Of a stretch of 64,000 nt of DNA, positions 1-11,179 are shown in pieces. The notes below the pieces were generated by a model. The model searched no databases and had not been told where the DNA came from. It saw only the letters and a program-made list of their open reading frames with translations. The translations under genes and the position numbers were made by a program. This stretch comes from Paragordius varius. Its lineage: Eukaryota > Nematomorpha. How positions within the stretch are numbered: position 1 is the first letter of the stretch; each line of letters begins with the position of its first letter. The stretch spans positions 12,834,001 through 12,898,000 of the forward strand of contig OZ176050.1 of NCBI GenBank assembly GCA_964247055.1. The letters are read 5' to 3'.

Positions 1-152
1 GTGACCAGGTACCCCGAAAAAAAATAATTTTTTTAATAATATTATATGGTGAGAGTTAGAAATTGCTTCATCGACTGTTTTTATGCAAAATTTGGCTTTA
101 AATTTTAGAATGTTTTAATATTTTTCACTATATAATGCTTTCTAAATTAATA

Positions 153-190
<38 letters not shown>

Positions 191-298
191 TTTATATAAT
201 AAAATTCAAATTTATTTTATCTTATTTGGCTCAATTTATTAATTAAGAAGTTTTATTATACTTTTACCATTTAAATAATATCCTTATCATATTTCTAG

Positions 299-3200
299 TT
301 CTTCAAAGCACCTTCACATTTGCTCAATCAAGGTTATGTTGACGCAAATCATTCCCAAGGTTAGCATTTTAACCATTTTTTCAAGAAATTTAATCAATAG
401 AAATTTGATGATTTTCAATTTATTTAACTTCTTGGTAGAATTTTGCACCAACTATTTAGTTCAATTATATACAGTCCCTTATTCCCAAAATGAGATTATG
501 CAATACATAAATTATTTATTTATTAATTTTTTATATTAATGTATTATAATATTCTTTATATATTTAAATTTCTTTTCATTAATAATGTTGGAGTATTTTC
601 TTTTATACCCTAAAATAAACAAATATCTAACTAACCTATCATCTAAAAATTTGAAAAAGTCTACAATGAATGATTTAAAACTTTTTATATGAGCGGGATA
701 GGAGGTTTACCATATAATATACGAATTACAGTTTCAACTCACCCTAAAAATAAATTATGTGTTTTTGAGCTAATATAACTTACTAATAATATTAAATCTA
801 TCTTTATTATATAGTTATCATTTTTTCAGTATTATTTTAATTTAAAACAAAATTTTATTGTTTAAAATATATAAAAATATAGGGAATTTTTAATCTTAAA
901 AAACATATATTACATTTGAGGGTGAATTTGAATTGTTCAAGGGTGAAAATGAATTGTAAATGGTATATATATTTCATATCATACCACATATAGTAAAAAC
1001 TGATTTTGAAAATGTTAACGACGAAAATGCTCAAATGCAGTTTGATGCCTTCGATGAGCTGTGTCAAGAAAGGTCTCTTGCATTTTCTGAAAAGACAAAT
1101 TCTAGCAATGGCCCAGACTCCAGAAATAATTCAACTTTTAGTAGCGCTGAAGGAAATGGGTAAAATTTTATTTTAACTGAAATTTGAATTTTATCCAATT
1201 TGAGGACAAAAACATATAATAATGAGTGGTGGGATTGTAAAATAAGTTTATCTATATATATATTTTTGGATTGTTTTAAAATATTTAAGAATATACTATT
1301 AACAGTTTAAATCACCCCTGAAAAATTCAAAGTTACCCTCGAACAATTTTAATTTATAAATTAGGTGTTATTTAAGAATTAAAACCTTTATTTTATAATA
1401 TTTTTAAAATATGAAAATCTGTTTAAAATTAATATAATGCTGAAAAAATAATAAATGTCGTAAAAATATATTTCATATTAATGATGAGTAATACTATCCC
1501 GAAAACACATAATTTATTTTTAGGGTCAATTTGAAATGTAAATGGTATATTTAAAATGACAATTAAAAACTACTGAATAAATAACACGGAAAACGTTATG
1601 GTAAGCTTAAAATATATAAAAGATAGTCATTAGTATAATTCAAAAAAACTCTGTTTATTTTTTCATAAATTGACAATTTTTTGCGACTTTTTATCACATT
1701 TTTTAGATTTAAGATATGAATATGATTTGAGAGACCCTAAGAATTAATCAGTTGGTATTATAAGGCCTTTTTTATATAGAAAAGTATATTTTCTGATTAT
1801 TTAAACTTTAAACCTCTTTTTATAGTTCGACCGAAAATACGCCACAAAAGATGTATTCACATTCTGCATTTAGCCCTTCTTTTGAGGATTTTACCCATGA
1901 TGAAAACATTAACCAGTACAGATTATGTTTAAAAATGTTAAATAATATCTATATTATATTCAATTTTTCTCAGCAGTCTATAATAATTTATATATTCAAC
2001 ATATTATCTTTTTACATTGTTTTGTGTTCCTTATAAATTCCAACTATCTATTTAAATGATGAGCATTTAATACATGATTTATTTTTTCGTAAAATAAAAT
2101 TATAGGCGTTGTTTATTCTAAAAAGCCTTTATAAGGAGGGACGATCTAGTATATATGATTAAAATAAGTTTTTCCTTAAATTTATTAATTTTAGCAAAAA
2201 TTGCACCACTGCCGTTTATATGGATTCTAATGGTCCTGTTTATACCACAGAGACCGGAGCATATCCTAAACGTAATAAATATGGTGGAAAAAGTATGTTG
2301 TTTAATAATATTTTTTATGCAATTATATTGGTTATTAACAATTATTTTATTTTAATAAATTTGATTACACATTTTTTGTTCTAGAAACTTCCACAACCTT
2401 GCTTCTAAACGATCACAATAAAACAACGTCATATGAGGATTTATCATTCATTACGAAACAATGTATGGAATTACACAGAGATTTTGAAACTGATCAATTT
2501 AACTCCAATCCTGCTTGTGACGATAAAAATTATAATAAAGGTTGGTTTTTGTTTAATAAATTATCGAAATTTGGTTAATAAGCGTGTTTTTCGTTCTTTG
2601 ATATTTATTTATATTTAAATTGTTTAACCAAATCATTTTCTTTATTATTTTTTAAACCTTGGTTATTTTCAATTCAACCTATTTTTGTTGCGAAATAAAT
2701 TATAGAAATGTAAATTGTTAACACACCTAATTTTTTATGTAACAACTGTTAGCATTGTTATATATATAATTAAGGTTTAAAAAGAAATTCGTCTTTATTG
2801 CTTTCGTTTTGACTTTGCGTAAAATTTTACAGTAAAAATTGAAATTATACGGACAAAACGTAAAAATATAAAGACAAATTTCTTTCTAAAAGCCAACACT
2901 TTTTGAATTCTCATTGTTTCAATCTGTAAAGTGGGAATTAAGATGTAAAATGATAACACAAGCAATTTATATATTATGGATTGTAATTAAATTATTTTAA
3001 TAGGATAAATTAAGGATGTTTGAAAAAGTGTTATTGTCTAATGGAAAAAAATTTGTCTTTATTTCATTTACCTTTTGTCCGTATAATCTCAATTACATAT
3101 TTTGTACGTTGTATGATAAAATACCATATCTGTGTATTCTCTAATATGTTAGAATCTCAATCTCACACACAACAACATGTTAGTGGTCTAGATGGCTGTT

Positions 3201-6200
3201 TTTCTACACAATTTTCGGCGTTTAATAATGAACCAGACGATTTGACCGAGGATCAAAATAGCGATGATCTTGAATGGAATAGTCAGGACCTAAAATCGTT
3301 AACTGATGAAAATTATGATGAAACAACTGTTTCAAAACCTCACCTTCAAGATGCTAATATTGGGAATATTTCAACACCAAAAAATAACGCAACATGTAAT
3401 CATATGACAATGCAACAACCAAAGGATATCCAAAATATATCAGGTAATATTTTGTACGAAATTTGTAAATTGAAATGATTTATAATGCGTTAATTGGATA
3501 TGTATTTAAAAATATTAGTGTTTAAATTAGAACCCTAGTAAAGGCGCATTTTTTAGGAAAGTTGAAAAAGGAGGAAATTAACTTTTATAAATATGTTTAA
3601 GCAAAGTATCTTTTAATCTTTCAAATTGTTTTTTACAGTTCACGGAATATTCTATAGTATGTCACCAAAGGACATTATAAATTGATAATCTTTAAGCTAT
3701 AATACTGTATCATTTTAAATATATTAAGATTTAATATCAGCCTTATTATGTATTACATTTACAATTTTTACTTAGCTCATAAATGTATAATTATATAATA
3801 TATAAATTGATATTAGTATGCATTTTATTGGTTTCTTATTTCATACTAAAGTTGATCAATTTGCAACACAATAGTTTATGGAAAAAGAATGCGAAAAATC
3901 GTTTATTCAACATTTTATTGTTTTTCCAAACTACACAACTGTGTTGCAAATTGCACAACTATGGTGTGAAATAAACAACCGTTAAAATGCATACTGTATA
4001 TTTCACAGATAACACGAAACATAAGAAAACTGGTACGTTAAAATCTCTCGTTAAGACAAAAACCGATAATTGCTTGGAAAATTTGGATGATTTTTCACCA
4101 ACAATCGAGCTGGCAGACATTAAAAGTGGCGATTTTTTAACCATCGAAACTGATAGAACTCTACAAAGGTAATATATTGTTTTTAATATTATTTGCACAA
4201 TTTTAAATTTTCTTGGTGGAGCAGCATATATGTAATTTTTCAAAATTTTTAGTGATAAATTAGCTTGACTGCTTATGATAATCAGTCGCATTACGTATTG
4301 CTAATTAATACAAACTAATTTTTTGAAAGATATTTAATGTAAATCAAAATTTTTAGATTTTGTATTTAATGGGCCTGCTGAATAAAAATAAGCACCTACT
4401 GGGTAGTAGGTGCTTGATAGTATGTACCAGTTTTTGAGAAAACATTGAATAAAAATAGGTGCTTACTATCATGTACGTACTTAAGTCTTTAGTATGTGTA
4501 AAATGTTTATTTTCATTTTGTTTTTTGTTAGTTTTCGATTTCATTCATAAAATGCGTTTGAAAAATTCATAAAGAAAATTAGAAAGTCTAACTTTTGGAA
4601 AATAAATATCGATTATCTACCCATATTTTTAAATAATGCATTTATTAATACACATTTATTCATAAATACACAAAAAATAAATCAAAATAATGTTTGAACA
4701 ATTGAATCTCGTTTCATTTTGCCAGCCTAGAATATTTGGGTTAGATCAATATTTGCTTCACAATCCTCCACATATTCAATATCAAAATATGAATTACTAT
4801 CAAAATCTGTTAAGGGCTCGTTAATATATTAGGATACATTATGTAATATGGAACTTAATATAAGTTTTGTGATTCGTTCTGGACTTAAACGAATTTCGTT
4901 ACCAAGTATAGGAAATCGGGTCTTCATTCGACCGAAAACCCGCGCTCGATACTGCTTCTTTCAGAACAATGTAATTTATTGAATTTTTTCCGTTATCGAT
5001 CATCGTATTTTTGAAGGGGGTTAGGAGCCAGGGTGATAGTGGATATCCATTATCACCCAACAAACAAAAATCTTTGCACATATATGACTGAACAATCGTG
5101 TTTTGCCATATCCTTGAATCATGTGCAGATCCTGGCCATTGTGCATCCACGGATGTAATTTCTTCATTGGCATTACATGTAAATTGTACATTGAGGGTAC
5201 ATCGACCCTTTCGATTTATATAGGCCTCAACATTTTCTTTAGGTCTTAATATTTCAAAGTATGAACAATCAATGCAACCAATAGCAGTAGGCATTTTATA
5301 TTTGGATAGCCATATTTTATTCGCCATAAGCTCTTCAAATGACTTGGGAATTTTTACCCAATGAGATTTTGATACTATTTCGTCCATAACTTTAGGTATA
5401 TTTTGCATATTGTGGAACTATGAACATTAACATCATGTCCTATACCCGCTTGATATCCCGGATCTCCAAGAAATCTTAACACAAAATCTAGATTTATGAT
5501 ATATTACCTCCATTTGCATCCTGGGAGTTAGTTTCCTTAAAGATATATTTAATTTTTAACCAAAATATGGAAAGGTCATTTTATCTTATAACTCGAATTT
5601 GAATAAATCGGTGGTTTTTTATATAGAAAATAGCTTCATTCAAAAATATTCTCTCAAATATATAAAATTTAAATGTTTATAAAATAAAATTAAGGTCATT
5701 ATAAAGTATATAAACTCAAATATTTTACACAAAAATGAAATAATCGAAGAAAATTATATGATTGTGGACATTCTTGAAAAAAAACCAATATTTTTTAACA
5801 AAAGTATTAATCTCTGCAAATTGAACTCCCAAAGCTTAAAATAGAGAAGGAAAAAAATTATTATTAATAATAAAACAAATAATATTTAATTAATATAAAG
5901 TTTATATATATATATATATATATATATGAATCATGTAATTTAAAAAAACATTTATCTTAGAATTATAAAAATATAACCGATATTTTTTTAAGTGAAAAAA
6001 TAATAGTTTAAAATGTTGCCATTTACCAGCTTAAAAAAAACCAGTAAGTACTAGGTAAAATTTGTAAAAAGACAATTTTTATTCAATGATATTTGTCAGT
6101 AAATACTGGTAAACATAGTACGTACTGGATAGTAAAAGCAATATATTTTTTTATTCAATACATAGCTAGTATATACTGGAAAAAACCTAGTTTTTAGCAT

Positions 6201-7545
6201 ATACTAGCTTTTATTCAGCAGGCCCAATATATAACTAATAACCAAATTGAACGAGTAACTTTATTTTGTTTCGTTTATAGTTAATGAACATATATTTCTC
6301 AGTTTTTGTGTTAAAGATATTGCTTTTGATTCTGATTGACTGCATTTATAAGAGTTCGGATTATTTATATTTGAAAAAAATATTTTTATAACCAATTATA
6401 GATCTTCAACGCCAGAAAATTTACATAGGGATCCGTTAATTACACGGTTAGCACAAGAAGGAGATGAGGTTTCACATGAAAATCTAAAGGAAAACCCTAC
6501 ATTACCGATTATTTCAAGTTTTATTATTTACAATTTTTATTTCAGTTTTTACTGTTTTACCATCTAAAACTATATACAGTCATGTATGCTTTATTTTATC
6601 AAAAATTTATTTTCTCGTTTAATGGGTATAAATTAATGTTAAGAAATGGAAAAAACCAGAGCTCTATGGTTCTAACAATATCATATTCATCAAAGTAGTA
6701 TGAGAATTACCATGGAGCTCTTGTTTTTTCCATTCTATACCAAATATTTATACCCATTTAACGAAAGAAAATAAATTTTTGATAAAATAAAGGATACATG
6801 ACTGTATTTGTCGACATTGGAAAATTTTATATTTATACCACAAAATGATTGCTATTTTTTATACGCGAAATTAGATCTGGATAAATTAAGTTTGAAATCA
6901 AATAACAACCCTTCAACTCCAAACGGTGTAATAAAGGGCCCAATTAACGAAGATCCTTGGTCTATTGATGATTCTAGCTTGGAAAAGAGCACTACACCAC
7001 AGTATTCACAAGTAAAATTTATACAATCTATATATATATATATATATATTAATAAAATTTATTTTTACCGTTAAATTTTAAACCCATTTCAAATTTTAAA
7101 ATATGCATTCGATGGCCTTGTAAAATATGGAAATTGTAAAAAAAACCAGTCTCAATCTTTTTGTAGTCAACTACTTCTTAAATCCTTTTGTTAAATCGCT
7201 AAAAAACTGAAAAATATAATTTTTAAATTGTTTCTTATTGGATTTGGAGGCTCTTTATATTTAAGATTATAAAGTTAAAAAATTATATTATATAAGTTTA
7301 TAGTGTTTAATTATTATATTTTTAATAATTCGAACTTTAATTTAATATTTTTTAGCAAGTTATAACCTTGGAAAAAAATCCTCAAAATTTTTCCATAAAA
7401 ATCCCATTTGTGATGAAATATATTAATAAATAAAACTTATATATATTATTAGACGAAAAACCTTGATAACGGTAAAGATTCAACAAATATCAACAATACC
7501 AAAGATGAAACTAATAGCAAATTAATGTGGGATGATGATTTTTAG
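299..7545 (+). CDS. Unrecognised spliced gene, 3' part (11 exons), possible trafficking adaptor
   Basis: I do not recognise this protein. A phase-consistent chain of GT..AG exons is visible: 299-359, 994-1159, 1826-1915, 2195-2292, 2385-2540, 3153-3443, 3639-3656 (18-nt microexon, optional because it is in frame either way), 4009-4168, 6402-6517, 6875-7011 and 7453-7545. It encodes about 461 residues and ends at TAG. The 5' end lies before the window. The product is hydrophilic, rich in Asn, Asp, Ser and Thr, and has no obvious folded domain. Short acidic-aromatic motifs recur (FDAFDEL, SFEDF, EDPWSIDD, and C-terminal LMWDDDF). DPW-type motifs are known to bind the AP-2 ear in endocytic accessory proteins, so an adaptor role is a weak inference. 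The introns carry five MITEs and a Harbinger copy. The gene converges on RUSF1. The exon model is fairly secure; the function is not. Confidence 0.7.
717..967 (-). repeat. MITE, TATACCATTT family, copy 1
   Basis: About 250 bp with partly palindromic ends. The right end reads ...GTAAATGGTATA after GGGTGAATTTGAATTG repeats. The left end is degenerate. It is inverted relative to copy 2 at 1292-1550: its left-hand CACCCTAAAAATAAATTATG is the complement of that copy's right end. It ends 26 bp before the exon 2 acceptor of the surrounding gene. Confidence 0.7.
1292..1550 (+). repeat. MITE, TATACCATTT family, copy 2
   Basis: About 259 bp, starting near TATACTATTAACAG and ending AATGGTATA. It shares a long interior with the copy at 44.4 kb, for example CCCGAAAACACATAATTTAT. 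With copy 1 in opposite orientation it brackets exon 2 (994-1159) of the surrounding gene. Confidence 0.75.
2830..3098. repeat. Palindromic MITE, CAGTAAAAA family, copy 1
   Basis: The left terminus is TA then CAGTAAAAATTGAAATTATA, followed by CGGACAAAA. The right end carries the complement (TTTTGTCCGTATAATCTCAA), with a degenerate last stretch. A second copy is at 43620-43876. TA flanks and CAGT ends suggest a Tc1/mariner-type MITE. It lies in intron 5 of the unrecognised gene. Confidence 0.7.
3813..3996. repeat. MITE, CAGTATGC family, copy 1
   Basis: About 184 bp. The right terminus GCATACTG is followed by TA. The left end, TTAGTATGCATTTTATTGG, is slightly degenerate. Inside are TTGCAACACA and TTTCACACC-like motifs shared with the copy at 40329-40502. 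Its right end lies 12 bp before the 3' splice site of exon 8 (4009). Confidence 0.75.
4371..6225 (-). mobile_element. PIF/Harbinger DNA transposon, decayed, in an intron
   Basis: The element is 1,855 bp with a perfect 17-bp terminal inverted repeat GGGCCTGCTGAATAAAA / TTTTATTCAGCAGGCCC. AAT flanks both sides, a 3-bp duplication; length 3 fits the family, but the usual sequence is TWA. Just inside the left end is a perfect hairpin (GCACCTACT GGGT AGTAGGTGC, 4392-4413). It carries a Harbinger nuclease pseudogene on the minus strand. The whole copy lies in the intron between exons 4009-4168 and 6402-6517 of the unrecognised + strand gene. I saw no Myb-like second gene of the family, so it was probably non-autonomous or had lost it. 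Confidence 0.88.
4827..5460 (-). pseudogene. Harbinger transposase (DDE_Tnp_4 / HARBI1-like), frameshifted
   Basis: The longest open piece, 4899-5408, holds the family core: AIGCIDCSYFEI with its catalytic Asp, then SAHDSRIW, then LLGDNGYPLSPWLLTPF. The reading frame shifts at least three times. Upstream, GYQAGIGHDVNVHSSTIC is in another frame. After the NGK region the family motif RSSIERGF reads in a second frame. RFPILGNEIRLSPERITKL then continues in a third up to a TAA. These indels mean it cannot make a full transposase. It is a plain DNA-transposon remnant of moderate age. Confidence 0.88.
6577..6804. repeat. Palindromic MITE, CAGTCATGTAT family, intact copy
   Basis: A 228-bp, almost perfect inverted repeat flanked by TA on both sides. 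It begins CAGTCATGTATGCTTTATTT and ends with the complement GATACATGACTG. TA target and CAGT ends fit Tc1/mariner MITEs. It lies in the intron between exons 6402-6517 and 6875-7011. A second copy, split by a hAT element, is at 48687-50338. Confidence 0.88.
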
Positions 7546-7669
7546 ACATAAAATCAAAATTTATGCCAACAATATTTGAAAAATATTTTCCCTGCACCAA
7601 TAATACGTCCATACACCTCTCGATTTTACATAAAACACATAAATTAATTATTTTCAATATTATGAGGAT

Positions 7670-7673
<4 letters not shown>

Positions 7674-7705
<32 letters not shown>
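7674..7705. repeat. (TA)n microsatellite
   Basis: A run of about 16 TA units lies in the 430-bp gap between two convergent genes (stop at 7545 on +, stop at 7976 on -). The gap also holds AATAAA-type signals on both strands but no further gene. Similar TA tracts lie near 158-185, 5902-5928, 7026-7048 and 20610-20637. Confidence 0.9.
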
Positions 7706-7709
<4 letters not shown>

Positions 7710-7975
7710 TATTTATCAATACCAAATTATATGAATTTTCGATATACACACAACCCTTTTGTAATCCAATTTTATACGTCAAAAAATGTGCCTTTCTTAT
7801 TATAAATATACTTCAATAACTTCCCTAATATGGCAAAAGTATCATACTACAAGAATCAAACAGCTCTACATATAGGTCTAATTTAACAATAACTTACAAA
7901 GTTATAAAATAAATTTATTAAATAGTTTATATTTATACAAAAAATATTTAACTGTGTGTGAATTTTAAATGAATG

Positions 7976-9592
7976 TCAATCCGCCTTTATTTCTGCGTAA
8001 CGCCAATCACCTTTTTCAAATAGGGTTACAGAAAAGTCCCAACCAAGTTTTCTATTGCAGATTTCATAAAATGAGGGGAAAAGCTGTTTTACCGTTTCTT
8101 TTGAAGCATTTAATATGTCCGCTTTGAATCGGTCGAAATTTCCAGATTTTTTCATTTCAAGGGCAATCAATAATTGTATGATTTGGCAATGAAATAAAGC
8201 TTGGAGCTCTATTTTAGCTGTTGTTTCAGTTGATAAAAACACATATAAATTATATGGTGTTAAACAATTCCAAGAGTTTTTTACTGTATGTTGTATTGCG
8301 ATTCGGTAACCATCCTCTTCATATGTCTCAATTTCTTTCACAAAGCATTCTGCATAAACGGATAAATCTGCCCCTAAATAAACGCATCTTTCCAAAGCGG
8401 GTGTTACCAAATTTAATTTTGGGTAGGTGTAGTATGATCTGTCAAAAACTGTTAATTTTTCATTTTGATTGATTGGGTCAATAGCTGCTTGTTGGATTAT
8501 GTTATCGACACTTGCGTCATTTTTTACTTTGAATTGTTCATGGCTTTTCAACAAATTTTGATCCAAATATTTTGTTAGCAGGCCATTGTAACGCCGTAAA
8601 TTAACGCGTGTCATTCGTATGCATTTAAGTGCCTTGTAATTTGACCAGACATGACATGCGATAAGAATGAAAAAGGTACACCAGGTTATGGTTAATTCAA
8701 GCGAGGAGTTAATCTTATTTGCCGCTTTAAGCGCTGGAAACAGGAACGAAATGGTAAATATAAGGGCTATGAGATTAACTAAAGTTTCTTGACTCCCATC
8801 CTTGGCAGCAATGTCTGCCGAATTATTTGCGCGACTTTGATGTTGAATTAGGGCTGCGCGGGTTCCCGAACCAGCGACACCTACACAAGCTCTCATAACG
8901 CTAGCAAAGCATAAAAGAAAAACCAAATTCCAATTTATGGCATGGGTTGATGATTGTTCATGAACAAATTTTATCGGTTGATCCCAATTCAAAGAGGTGG
9001 ATTCATTATGTTTACACGTAACTTCAAAGAGTGACGATGAAATCAAGGGTAAAAATTCGCACGTGGCTTTAATGCAACGGTTTAAACAAATATGATATAA
9101 CGCAGCAATTAGGGCAAACAAATTATATTTAGAGAAGATGGGAGCCAACATTTCTATAAGTAGCGATGCATCATTAAGAATATCTGCGAATAACCGCCAC
9201 TGTTTTAAGTTATAATCTAAGCAGGTTCCCGTATAAACTGCAAAAATTATACCACCCATCATGCCTACCCCATTTTTAAGGATCCAATTAAATGTGGCGC
9301 CTAAAGTGGAAGCAAATGGGTCTCCAACGCCTAAGCCCATTAATACTGCCCTTGTTGACAAAGTTCCACATATCGAACTACAAAATGCCTGTACCGAATC
9401 CCAAATTTGGTAATTTAAATAGTCAGGACTTACAGTATTTGGATAACCTTTGGGTAAAAAAACATCATAAAACCATTGTTTAAAAGATTTATTTGAATTT
9501 AATTGTCCTTCTATTGTAATTGTAGCGTCACTACTATTTAATTTGACAAAAGCGTGCTTCTTATTTTTGTAAAACTGTCGTAAAATTACCAT
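7976..9592 (-). CDS. RUSF1: RUS family membrane protein (DUF647), RUSF1-like
   Basis: A single uninterrupted frame of 538 residues. The N-terminal third has the RUS/DUF647 hallmarks: YPNTVSPDYLNYQIWDSVQ, CGTLSTRAVLMGLGVG, then GATFNWILKNGVGMMGGI. Several hydrophobic segments follow, at about residues 75-125, 150-175, 225-245 and 275-315. Length is near that of animal RUSF1. Plant relatives (RUS1/RUS2) act in UV-B response and auxin transport; the animal role is poorly known. The likely start is the Met just after the in-frame open region at 9592. It is the only large host gene here without an intron, so it may be a retrocopy or have lost its introns. Its stop faces that of the unrecognised gene upstream. 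Confidence 0.92.
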   Translation of the reverse strand: MVILRQFYKNKKHAFVKLNSSDATITIEGQLNSNKSFKQWFYDVFLPKGYPNTVSPDYLNYQIWDSVQAFCSSICGTLSTRAVLMGLGVGDPFASTLGATFNWILKNGVGMMGGIIFAVYTGTCLDYNLKQWRLFADILNDASLLIEMLAPIFSKYNLFALIAALYHICLNRCIKATCEFLPLISSSLFEVTCKHNESTSLNWDQPIKFVHEQSSTHAINWNLVFLLCFASVMRACVGVAGSGTRAALIQHQSRANNSADIAAKDGSQETLVNLIALIFTISFLFPALKAANKINSSLELTITWCTFFILIACHVWSNYKALKCIRMTRVNLRRYNGLLTKYLDQNLLKSHEQFKVKNDASVDNIIQQAAIDPINQNEKLTVFDRSYYTYPKLNLVTPALERCVYLGADLSVYAECFVKEIETYEEDGYRIAIQHTVKNSWNCLTPYNLYVFLSTETTAKIELQALFHCQIIQLLIALEMKKSGNFDRFKADILNASKETVKQLFPSFYEICNRKLGWDFSVTLFEKGDWRYAEIKAD

Positions 9593-9689
9593 GCTGTTAA
9601 AACTTTATACATTCACATATCCAGCCGTATAAAATAAATATATTTATGTTAATTTTTTGGCTAGTTCAAACATTAATATCGCCTTTTAA

Positions 9690-10262
9690 CACTTGGAGAC
9701 AACAACTCACTTTAGTCCTTCGATTTAAATTGGGCTAGTTGGATAACCCAGGCCTGTTTAAAATTAAATACTTTAAAAAGTATGGAAGGAATCGAAACCA
9801 TGGCAAAATTTTGAACTTATATAACATTTATAAACCCAAATATATAAAAAATTTTATTCAAAAATACTTGATATTACTTATTTTAAGCTAAAACCTAAAG
9901 GTTAAAATTTCGTCAACGTGACATGTGTCAAATTGTAAAATTAAAAAAACACAAAATAAACCGCTTCTATTTCTATTAATGTTAGATGTAATTTATATAA
10001 AAAATTAGCTTTAGTTTCACCCTTAAAATTAATTGAAACGATGTTTTGCAATAAATTTATGGAATAAAAATGGCGTCGAAGTAGTTTGAGATGGAACTTT
10101 TTTTCAAAACAAAATTTTATCAAGATATTTTGGCATATATATAATTTTTATCAGGATAGAAGCATAAATTTAAATTGGGCCCGTTTCCTTCAATAGTTTT
10201 TTAAAAATATGAATTTGAAATTAGTCTGGGGTATTTAAATACCTTTTATTTGAATCGAAGTG
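9690..10262 (+). repeat. TTAA-flanked MITE, copy A
   Basis: 573 bp with TTAA on both sides. It begins CACTTGGAGACAACA and ends GAATCGAAGTG. The terminal inverted repeats contain a nested small palindrome (GGGGTA..TACCCC type, decayed here). No coding potential. Ends and TTAA flanks recall piggyBac-like non-autonomous elements, but the usual CCC start is absent, so the superfamily is unsure. Confidence 0.8.
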
Positions 10263-10295
10263 TTAAAGGCATTATTAACAAAATATTTCCTAATA

Positions 10296-10565
10296 TTAAA
10301 TTGCATCCCAAATTTTTTTCCTTATCTTCTCATGTTGTTGTTTAGAAACTAGTCGCGTAGCTACTCTTGCTTTTTTCAGAAAATATTTTTTCATTTCTAG
10401 ACGATCTTGTAACTTTCGAATCATTTAGGAGAGGGTAAGGTTAACTGAATTAATGATATCGAGAAACCGCGTTTTACGGCGGGCGATTTTGCGGGCCCTG
10501 TCGACCAATATCAGAATAAATTTTTTTTGCTTTTGTAGTGATTTAAGGATAAATATAGTTTTCAT
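10296..10565 (-). CDS. Possible small basic-protein gene (one short intron)
   Basis: This stretch is squeezed between two MITEs and has a patch much richer in GC than its surroundings (near 10470-10505). Reading from ATG at 10565, the frame is MKTIFILKSLQKQKKFILIL, then a basic run with VDRARKIARRKTRFLDIIN. One TAA interrupts it. It then continues in the same frame as LQDRLEMKKYFLKKARVATR and ends EKIRKKIWDAI at TAA (10296-10298). A 33-nt GT..AG segment spanning the stop could be an intron, giving about 78 residues. Alternatively it is a pseudogene with one stop. I do not recognise the family. The product would be strongly basic, possibly nucleic-acid binding or ribosomal. Confidence 0.4.
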
Positions 10566-10624
10566 ATAACCGCTCCATATCATAAAATAAAAGCGCTCAT
10601 TCTGAGAGTTATTTTTTGTCTTAA

Positions 10625-11179
10625 CACTTCGATTTAAATTGGGGCTAAATACCCCAGACTAAATTTAAATTAATATTTTTAAAGTAATTTATATTTATGC
10701 TTCTATCCTGATAAGAATTATATAAATATGTCAAAATAGCTTGATAAAATTTTGTTTTGAAAAAAAAATTCCTTCTCAAACTACTTCGACGCCATTTTTA
10801 TTTTACAAAATTTTTGCAAAATATCGTCTTCATTTAATTTTAAGGGTAAAACTAAAGCTAATTTTTATATAAATTACATCTAACATTGATAGAAATAAAA
10901 AAAGGTTTATTTTGTATTATTTTTTAATTTTACAATTTAACACATGTCACGTTGACGACATTTTTATATTTCGGTTTTAGCTTAAAATAAGTAATATCAA
11001 GTATCTTTGAATTAAAATTTTTATATATTTCGGTTTATTAATGTTATAAAAGTGCAAAATTTTGCCATGGTTTTGATTACTTCCATACTTTTTTAAGAAT
11101 TTGATTTTAAACAGGCCTGGGGTATTTAACTACCCCAATTTGAATCGAAGGACTAAAATGAGTGTGTTGTATCCAAGTG
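10625..11179 (-). repeat. TTAA-flanked MITE, copy B (inverted)
   Basis: 555 bp in reverse orientation to copy A, with TTAA on both sides (10621-10624 and 11180-11183). It begins CACTTCGATTTAAATTGGGG. Toward the far end it reads GGCCTGGGGTATTTAACTAC, then CCAAGTG. The interior is co-linear with copies A, C and D. Confidence 0.85.

Noticed and set aside
1-45. GTGACCAGGTACCCCG at the window edge as a transposon end
   Set aside because: It resembles the TGTGACCAGATA terminus at 31969, but the element would lie outside the window and cannot be checked.
8221-8472. + strand frames at 8221-8472 and 9292-9483
   Set aside because: Shadows of the RUSF1 coding frame on the other strand.
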